35,940 nt of DNA from JAIYDJ01 sp031398695 (lineage in GTDB: Bacteria > Pseudomonadota > Alphaproteobacteria > Rhodobacterales > Rhodobacteraceae), in the NCBI GenBank assembly GCA_031398695.1, contig JANNNU010000113.1:1-35940 (forward strand). The letters run 5' to 3'. The notes beneath the pieces were generated by a model. The model worked only from the letters and a program-made list of their open reading frames with translations. It made no database searches and was not told the origin of the DNA. Position 1 is the first letter of the stretch; each line of letters starts with the position of its first letter. The translations under genes were made by a program, and so were the position numbers. Below are positions 31,619 to 35,940 of this stretch, piece after piece.

Positions 31619-32384
31619 CACCCTGATCGTCGAGATCGACCGCCACGTCGCCCTGATTCGCCTCAACCGCCCCGAGTCGCTGAATGCGATCAACACCCGG
31701 ATGATGCAGGAACTGGCGCAGGTGATGACCGAGGCCGACCGCGATCCGGATGTGCGGTGCATCGTGATCACCGGATCGGAAATGGCGTTCGCGGCCGGGG
31801 CCGACGTCAGGGAGATGGCGACCAAGGGATTCGCCGACGTCTATGCCGCCGACCTTTTCGGCCCCGAAGCCGAGGCGATCACCCGCGTCCGGAAACCGAT
31901 CATCGCCGCGGTGTCGGGATATTGCCTGGGGGGCGGCTGCGAGTTGGCGATGATGTGCGACGTCATCCTGGCGGCTGACACGGCACGATTCGGCCAGCCC
32001 GAGATCAACCTCGGCATCTGCGCCGGCATGGGCGGCACGCAGCGGCTGACCCGCGCTGTCGGCAAGGCCAAGGCGATGGACATGAACCTGACCGGCCGCA
32101 TGATGGACGCCGCCGAGGCCGAACGGTGCGGCCTCGTGTCCCGTGTGTTTCCGGCCGCGGACCTGATGGAAGAGGTGATGAAGACCGCACACAAGATCGC
32201 CGAAAAATCGCAGGCGTCCGTCATGGCCGTCAAGGAATCGGTCAACAGGGCGCAGGAATCGTCGCTGCGCGAAGGCCTTTTGTTCGAACGCCGCGCCTTC
32301 CATGCGCTGTTCGCGACTGAAGATCAGACCGAAGGCATGACGGCTTTTCTGGAAAAACGCGCGCCACAGTTCCGCGACCGGTGA
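31608..32384 (+). CDS. Enoyl-CoA hydratase/crotonase family protein
   Basis: 258-aa crotonase-fold enzyme, most likely a short-chain enoyl-CoA hydratase of fatty acid or aromatic-CoA degradation. The ALIRLNRPESLNAIN start, the oxyanion-hole segments (FAAGADVREM and SGYCLGGGCELAM) and the catalytic pair Glu112 (GGCELAM) and Glu132 (FGQPEINLGI), 20 residues apart as in mammalian crotonase (144/164), are all present. The C-terminal helix FHALFATEDQTEGMTAFLE is typical. The ATG at 31608 lies 11 bases inside mutM; the frame is open further upstream as mutM shadow. Closely resembles PaaF/ECHS1-type proteins, but the exact substrate cannot be read from sequence. Confidence 0.9.
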   Translation: MSHDTLIVEIDRHVALIRLNRPESLNAINTRMMQELAQVMTEADRDPDVRCIVITGSEMAFAAGADVREMATKGFADVYAADLFGPEAEAITRVRKPIIAAVSGYCLGGGCELAMMCDVILAADTARFGQPEINLGICAGMGGTQRLTRAVGKAKAMDMNLTGRMMDAAEAERCGLVSRVFPAADLMEEVMKTAHKIAEKSQASVMAVKESVNRAQESSLREGLLFERRAFHALFATEDQTEGMTAFLEKRAPQFRDR

Positions 32385-32419
32385 ATTTCGCGACAAATGA
32401 CGCTTGGGTAACAACCCGG

Positions 32420-32448
32420 TTGACACGACCCCGAGCAGCGCCTAATGA
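32420..32448 (+). promoter_or_regulatory. Predicted sigma-70 promoter of rpsT
   Basis: Perfect -35 TTGACA at 32420-32425, a 17-base spacer, and -10 TAATGA at 32443-32448. It begins 36 bases after the enoyl-CoA hydratase stop. The predicted leader before the rpsT ATG is about 38 bases. Confidence 0.65.
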
Positions 32449-32492
32449 CGCGGCTTCAGAATTCGCTCTCAGAACACCGGAACCCGACACCT

Positions 32493-32771
32493 ATGGCAAA
32501 TACCGCCCAATCCAAAAAGCGCGCCCGTCAGTCCGAGACGCGCTATGCCGTGAACAAGGCGCGCCGCTCGCGGATCCGCACGTTCCTGCGCAAGGTCGAA
32601 GAGGCGCTGGCCTCCGGCGACCAGACCGTAGCTGCTGCCGCCCTGAAGTCCGTGCAACCCGAACTGATGCGCGGCGTCACCAAGGGCGTGCTGCACAAGA
32701 ACACCGTGGCGCGCAAGATGTCGCGCCTGTCCAGCCGGGTCAAATCGCTGGGCGCGACCGCTTCCGCCTGA
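32493..32771 (+). CDS. rpsT: 30S ribosomal protein S20
   Basis: 92-aa 16S rRNA-binding protein. MANTAQSKKRARQSETRYAV then NKARRSRIRTFLRKVEEAL, and near the end GVLHKNTVARKMSRLSSRV, match S20 throughout. I use the ATG at 32493; the frame is open to 32445 but the extension is not S20-like and would overlap the promoter. It has its own promoter and a classic terminator, so it is a single-gene unit between enoyl-CoA hydratase and dnaA. Confidence 0.97.
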   Translation: MANTAQSKKRARQSETRYAVNKARRSRIRTFLRKVEEALASGDQTVAAAALKSVQPELMRGVTKGVLHKNTVARKMSRLSSRVKSLGATASA

Positions 32772-32797
32772 TCCCGGTCGGCTGAAACTGACGTTGG

Positions 32798-32825
32798 AAC
32801 GTGTCCCGCAGGGGGCACGTTTTTT
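32798..32825 (+). terminator. Rho-independent terminator of rpsT
   Basis: Stem AACGTGTCCC / GGGGCACGTT (10 pairs, one G-T), 4-base loop GCAG, followed by a run of six T from 32820. It begins 26 bases after the rpsT stop. Confidence 0.88.
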
Positions 32826-33277
32826 GCATTTTCCGGCCCCCGACGCGGCCTCTTCGGCCCTGCGTGGCGGAATTACACCGTCCACAGGATTCGCCCGGGC
32901 AAAGCCCTGTCAACCGCGAAGTTCGGTTGCAGTGGCCCGCGACGGCTTGCTACGTTCGAGAGGCGATTCACGTCGACTTGGGGGACATGAGACGATCGCA
33001 AACCGAAAACCGGACCGGCTGCTGCCAAGCTTTCTTGCTGGAACCTGGAAAAGTGTTTGCGATCAAGGGGTTCGTTCCGTCCGTTTTGGATGGCGCAACA
33101 CCGAAGGAAGAGGGGTTCCGGTGCGTCCGGTGGCCCTGCTTCGTGTCATCTGTCCCATACAACCGCCGTGGACCGTTGCCAATCCTCTCTGCAGAGGGTC
33201 GGCACAGGGGTGGTTGGATGTGCAAATTCGGTCGTTTCGGTGTGATCCGCACCGGCTACTTGGGGCAGAACAAAAAG
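32826..33277 (+). promoter_or_regulatory. dnaA leader/promoter region
   Basis: This 452-base stretch separates the rpsT terminator from the dnaA start and contains no convincing gene; the dnaA frame happens to be open through it, but the translation is unlike DnaA. Weak promoter candidate: TTGCAG at 32927-32932, 18-base spacer, TACGTT at 32951-32956. Two GATTC (GANTC, CcrM) sites occur at 32888 and 32965, about the number expected by chance. CCGTCCACA at 32878-32886 keeps the TCCACA core of a DnaA box but only 6 of 9 positions. A 10-bp palindrome CTCTGCAGAG lies at 33187-33196. It could hold a long regulated leader. Confidence 0.45.
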
Positions 33278-34648
33278 ATGATACAAGATACCTGGGGTCG
33301 CGTTCAGGACGCGTTGATCGGCCGGATCGGCAAGAACAACCATCAGACCTGGATCGAGCCTTTGAAGCTGGCGAGCCTTTCGGATGGCGTCGCGCGCTTT
33401 GACGTCCCGACCACGTTCTTCGGCGACTGGGTGTCGCGCAACTTTTCGGACCACATCCTGACCCAGTTGAACGAAGCCGGTGCCGAGATCGGCCGTCTAG
33501 AGTTCACCGTGGCCGCCAAGACCTCCGCACGCCCCGCGCCGAAACCGGCCGCCAAGTCCGCACCCCGGCCCTCTGCCTCGCGCACACGGAATTCGGGCGA
33601 CGACGACCTGACGGGTGCCTCGCTTGATCCGCGCAACACCTTCGACAGCTTTGTGGTCGGAAAGCCGAACGAGTTGGCCCATGCAGCCGCGCGCCGCGTC
33701 GCCGTGGGGGGTCCGGTGACGTTCAACCCGCTGTTTCTTTACGGCGGCGTCGGGCTGGGCAAGACCCACTTGATGCACGCCATCGCCCAGCAATTGCAGG
33801 CCGGCCAACCCGAATTGCGCGTGCTGTATCTGTCGGCCGAAAAGTTCATGTATCGCTTTGTTCAGGCGCTGCGGGAACACCAGATCATGGATTTCAAGGG
33901 CCTGTTCCGGTCGGTCGACGTGCTGATGGTCGATGACGTGCAGTTCATTGCCGGCAAGGAGAGCACGCAGGAGGAATTCTTCCACACCTTCAATGCGCTT
34001 GTCGACCAGAACAAGCAGATCGTGATTTCCGCCGACCGTGCCCCCGGCGAGATCAAGGACATGGAAGACCGCATCAAGTCGCGGATGCAGTGCGGTCTGG
34101 TGGTCGATCTGCACCCGACGGACTATGAATTGCGGCTGGGCATCCTGCAAAAGAAGGTCGATTTCTACCGCGAGCAATACAAGGGCCTGACCCTCGCCCC
34201 CGGCGTGCTGGAATTCCTCGCGCATCGCATCTCGACCAATGTGCGCGTGCTGGAAGGCGCGCTGACCCGCCTGTTCGCCTTTGCCAGTCTGGTGGGCCGC
34301 GAGATCACGCTGGATCTGGTGCAGGAGTGTCTGTCCGACATCCTGCGGCAATCCGACCGCAAGATGACGATCGAGGAAATCCAGCGCAAGGTGGCCGAGC
34401 ACTACAACATCCGCCTCAGCGACCTGATCGGGCCCAAGCGGGTGCGCAACATCGCCCGGCCACGGCAAGTGGCGATGTATCTGGCCAAGCAGCTGACCCT
34501 GCGGTCGTTGCCCGAAATCGGGCGGCGCTTTGGTGGGCGCGATCACACGACGATCATGCACGGCGTGCGCAAGATCGAAGAGTTGATGGCGACCGACAGC
34601 GATCTGGCCGACAACCTCGCCATGCTGCGTCGGGCTTTACAGGGGTAA
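33278..34648 (+). CDS. dnaA: Chromosomal replication initiator DnaA
   Basis: 456-aa AAA+ initiator that opens oriC. Domain I is TWGRVQDALIGRIGKNNHQT (start) with TWIEPLKL. A Pro/Ala/Lys linker (about 80-105) is followed by domain III with Walker A GGVGLGKT at 156-163 and Walker B VDVLMVDDVQFI, with sensor ISADRAPGEI. Domain IV ends with the DnaA signature GGRDHTTIMHGVRKIEEL. The frame is open to 32801, and an ATG at 33218 is possible, but alphaproteobacterial DnaA proteins start close to the TWG motif, so I use the ATG at 33278. No strong ribosome site is seen there, so the start is less certain than the identity. Confidence 0.93.
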   Translation: MIQDTWGRVQDALIGRIGKNNHQTWIEPLKLASLSDGVARFDVPTTFFGDWVSRNFSDHILTQLNEAGAEIGRLEFTVAAKTSARPAPKPAAKSAPRPSASRTRNSGDDDLTGASLDPRNTFDSFVVGKPNELAHAAARRVAVGGPVTFNPLFLYGGVGLGKTHLMHAIAQQLQAGQPELRVLYLSAEKFMYRFVQALREHQIMDFKGLFRSVDVLMVDDVQFIAGKESTQEEFFHTFNALVDQNKQIVISADRAPGEIKDMEDRIKSRMQCGLVVDLHPTDYELRLGILQKKVDFYREQYKGLTLAPGVLEFLAHRISTNVRVLEGALTRLFAFASLVGREITLDLVQECLSDILRQSDRKMTIEEIQRKVAEHYNIRLSDLIGPKRVRNIARPRQVAMYLAKQLTLRSLPEIGRRFGGRDHTTIMHGVRKIEELMATDSDLADNLAMLRRALQG

Positions 34649-34876
34649 CGGCCGGCGACGTCGCGCGAGGCCTTTTGGGGGCGCGGTGGGTTACAGCGGC
34701 GGTGATTCGCGCGAACCGACGGTGATGAAAACAGGGCATTCCGCGCGCCCGTGCACTGGCTTCACGGTGCGGGTGCAAAGGGCAGCGCACCCCTTAACGA
34801 ATTTCCACACAAAGGTTGCTTTTTCAAAGATTTACGCCGAATGGCATGACACGCGGCAAGACTGCCTGCAAAAGCC

Positions 34877-34904
34877 TTGTTAAACCACAAGAAACCGCTA
34901 ATTT
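34877..34904 (+). promoter_or_regulatory. Predicted sigma-70 promoter of dnaN
   Basis: TTGTTA (-35, 34877-34882), 16-base spacer, TAATTT (-10, 34899-34904). The start point would fall near 34911, inside the hairpin at 34906-34928. One DnaA-box-like 9-mer lies between -35 and -10. Confidence 0.4.
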
Positions 34905-34905
34905 C

Positions 34906-34928
34906 GGCCTCCCCGACAGGGAGAGGCC
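34906..34928 (+). promoter_or_regulatory. Hairpin/inverted repeat at the dnaN leader
   Basis: GGCCTCCCC pairs with GGG-A-GAGGCC: nine pairs with one bulged A and a GACA loop. There is no T tract, and dnaN starts 26 bases later, so it is not an obvious terminator. It may be an operator or an mRNA 5' structure. Confidence 0.35.
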
Positions 34929-34953
34929 GCCAAAGGCGCAGAGGGATGGACCA

Positions 34954-35940
34954 ATGAAGCTCAGCATCGAACGCGGGACGCTGCTCAAGGCGCTGGCGCA
35001 GGCGCAATCCGTCGTCGAGCGCCGCAACACGATCCCGATCCTCGCCAACGTGCTGATCGAGGCCGAAGGGTCGACCGTCAGTTTCCGCGCGACCGATCTG
35101 GACATCGAAGTGGTCGACAAGGCGCCGGCCATGGTGGAACGCGCGGGGTCGACGACCGTTTCTGCGGTCATGCTGCACGAGATCATCCGCAAGCTGCCCG
35201 ATGGCGCGCTGGTGACCCTGTCGGACGACGCGACGACCGGACGGCTGGTGATCACGGCCGGGCGATCGACCTTCAGCCTTGCGACCCTGCCGCGCGAGGA
35301 TTTTCCGGTGATGGCGTCGTCGGAGTATGCGACCAATTTTTCGGCCCCGGCCCCGGTGCTGCGCCGACTGTTCGACAAGGCGAAATTCGCGATTTCGAAC
35401 GAAGAGACCCGCTATTACCTGAACGGTGTCTACATGCACGTCTCGACCGGCGAAAACGGCGCGGTGCTGCGCTGCGTCGCGACGGACGGTCACCGTCTGG
35501 CCCGGATCGATGCCCCCCTGCCGCCGAATGCGCAGTCGATGCCCGGGGTGATCGTGCCGCGCAAGACCGTGGGCGAGCTGCGCAAATTGCTGGACGACGA
35601 TGAGGCGATCATCGCGGTGTCGGTCTCGGAAACCAAGGTGCGCTTTGCCACGCCGCTGATTACGCTGACGTCGAAGGTCATCGATGGCACGTTTCCGGAC
35701 TACAATCGCGTCATTCCGATGGGAAATTCGCGCCGGCTGGAAGTCGATGCCTCGGAGTTTGCCAAGGCCGTGGACCGGGTCGCCACGGTGTCATCGGAGC
35801 GCAGCCGGGCGGTCAAGCTGTCGTTGGAAGACGACCGTCTGATCCTGTCGGTGAACGCGCCCGACAGCGGCAACGCCGAGGAAGAACTCGCCGTCGCCTA
35901 TTCGGACGAAAAGCTGGAAATCGGTTTCAACGCGAAATAC
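34954..35940 (+). CDS. dnaN: DNA polymerase III beta sliding clamp (DnaN), C-terminus beyond window
   Basis: 329 residues of the ring-shaped processivity clamp are present; the family is about 370 aa, so about 40 residues continue past the edge. It begins MKLSIERGTLLKALAQAQSV then VERRNTIPILANVLIEAEG, with FRATDLDIEVVD and LPREDFPVM in domain 1. FDKAKFAISNEETRYYLNGV and CVATDGHRLARID lie in domain 2, and FPDYNRVIPMGNSRRLEVDA, SSERSRAVKLSLEDD follow. All are DnaN hallmarks. ATG has GAGGGA about 7 bases upstream. The dnaA-dnaN order is the classic bacterial arrangement. Confidence 0.96.
   Translation, partial: MKLSIERGTLLKALAQAQSVVERRNTIPILANVLIEAEGSTVSFRATDLDIEVVDKAPAMVERAGSTTVSAVMLHEIIRKLPDGALVTLSDDATTGRLVITAGRSTFSLATLPREDFPVMASSEYATNFSAPAPVLRRLFDKAKFAISNEETRYYLNGVYMHVSTGENGAVLRCVATDGHRLARIDAPLPPNAQSMPGVIVPRKTVGELRKLLDDDEAIIAVSVSETKVRFATPLITLTSKVIDGTFPDYNRVIPMGNSRRLEVDASEFAKAVDRVATVSSERSRAVKLSLEDDRLILSVNAPDSGNAEEELAVAYSDEKLEIGFNAKY

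Larger units (their letters stand above)
34649..34953 (+). promoter_or_regulatory. dnaA-dnaN intergenic region
   Basis: 305 bases without a gene. The second half (about 34790-34905) is AT-rich against its surroundings. It contains two weak DnaA-box-like 9-mers, each 7 of 9: ATTTCCACA (34801-34809) and TAAACCACA (34881-34889). It also has two TTAA half-sites (34794 and 34880 regions), one GATTC at 34704, and a hairpin just before dnaN. This suggests control of dnaN by DnaA or CtrA, or at most part of an origin; a full oriC cannot be claimed. Confidence 0.4.

Noticed and set aside
32801..33277. N-terminal extension of the dnaA frame by 159 codons
   Set aside because: It begins inside the rpsT terminator and the translation is unlike any DnaA domain; DnaA homology starts near 33278.
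34653..34680. Terminator after dnaA (GGCC...GGCC followed by TTTT)
   Set aside because: Outer stem is only 4 bp and the inner palindrome is off-centre; not convincing.
34649..34953. Complete oriC
   Set aside because: Only weak (7/9) DnaA-box-like motifs and no array; kept as a hypothesis, not annotated as an origin.
1..35940. CRISPR array, tRNA/rRNA, insertion sequence, prophage or defence island
   Set aside because: I saw no direct-repeat arrays, tRNA-like cloverleaf, transposase or phage/defence gene; nearly every base is accounted for by flagellar or housekeeping genes.

Overview
The window is high-GC alphaproteobacterial DNA, most likely from a Rhodobacterales/Roseobacter-type chromosome. 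The evidence is the FlaF/FlbT flagellin regulators, a DUF1217 protein, a rod-binding FlgJ without a muramidase domain paired with a separate lytic transglycosylase, a MotE-family protein beside motA, and the order ubiB-ubiE / mutM-enoyl-CoA hydratase-rpsT-dnaA-dnaN. The exception is the first ~310 bases, which are AT-rich and encode an internal piece of a MATE efflux transporter, probably from a Bacteroidota-like source. This piece is joined in mid-gene to the 3' part of flgK and looks like a chimeric contig end.

Layout. (1) 1-310: foreign MATE fragment. (2) 311-3204 (+): flgK (3' part), flgL, flgI. (3) 3239-6441 (-): fliF, a FliH-like gene, fliN, fliP. (4) 6562-11173 (+): fliL, a small membrane coiled-coil gene, a MotE-family gene, motA and a 738-aa secreted repeat protein. 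(5) 11292-16248 (+): lytic transglycosylase, flhA, fliR, flhB and a 113-aa coiled-coil gene. (6) 16258-20735 (-): flgB, flgC, fliE, fliQ, flgF, flgG, flgA, flgH and a second FliL-family gene. (7) 20831-22153 (+): fliI. (8) 22166-26021 (-): flgJ, a FlgN-like gene, flagellin, flaF, flbT, DUF1217. (9) 26127-28383 (+): fliK, flgD. (10) 28399-30665 (-): ubiE, ubiB. (11) 30749-35940 (+): mutM, enoyl-CoA hydratase, rpsT, dnaA, dnaN (truncated at the window edge).

Regions 2-9 encode most of one flagellum: export apparatus (FlhA, FlhB, FliP, FliQ, FliR, FliH-like, FliI), MS ring, part of the switch (FliN), rod, P and L rings, hook-length control and hook cap, hook-filament junction, filament, and MotA. 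No fliG, fliM, fliO, motB or flgE (hook) is present, so those must lie elsewhere, or upstream of the broken end. Genes are packed with many 1-17 base overlaps, which suggests translationally coupled operons. The last third is housekeeping: ubiquinone synthesis, DNA repair, ribosomal protein S20 and replication initiation.

The least explained parts are the motA neighbourhood (a MotE-type chaperone homologue next to a 738-aa periplasmic repeat protein that could be its client), the 113-aa product after flhB (a FliJ candidate), the second FliL, a ~109-residue internal duplication in the FliK ruler region, a CtrA-like box between fliF and fliL, and the AT-rich dnaA-dnaN spacer. I see no CRISPR array, tRNA, insertion sequence or recognisable defence system.
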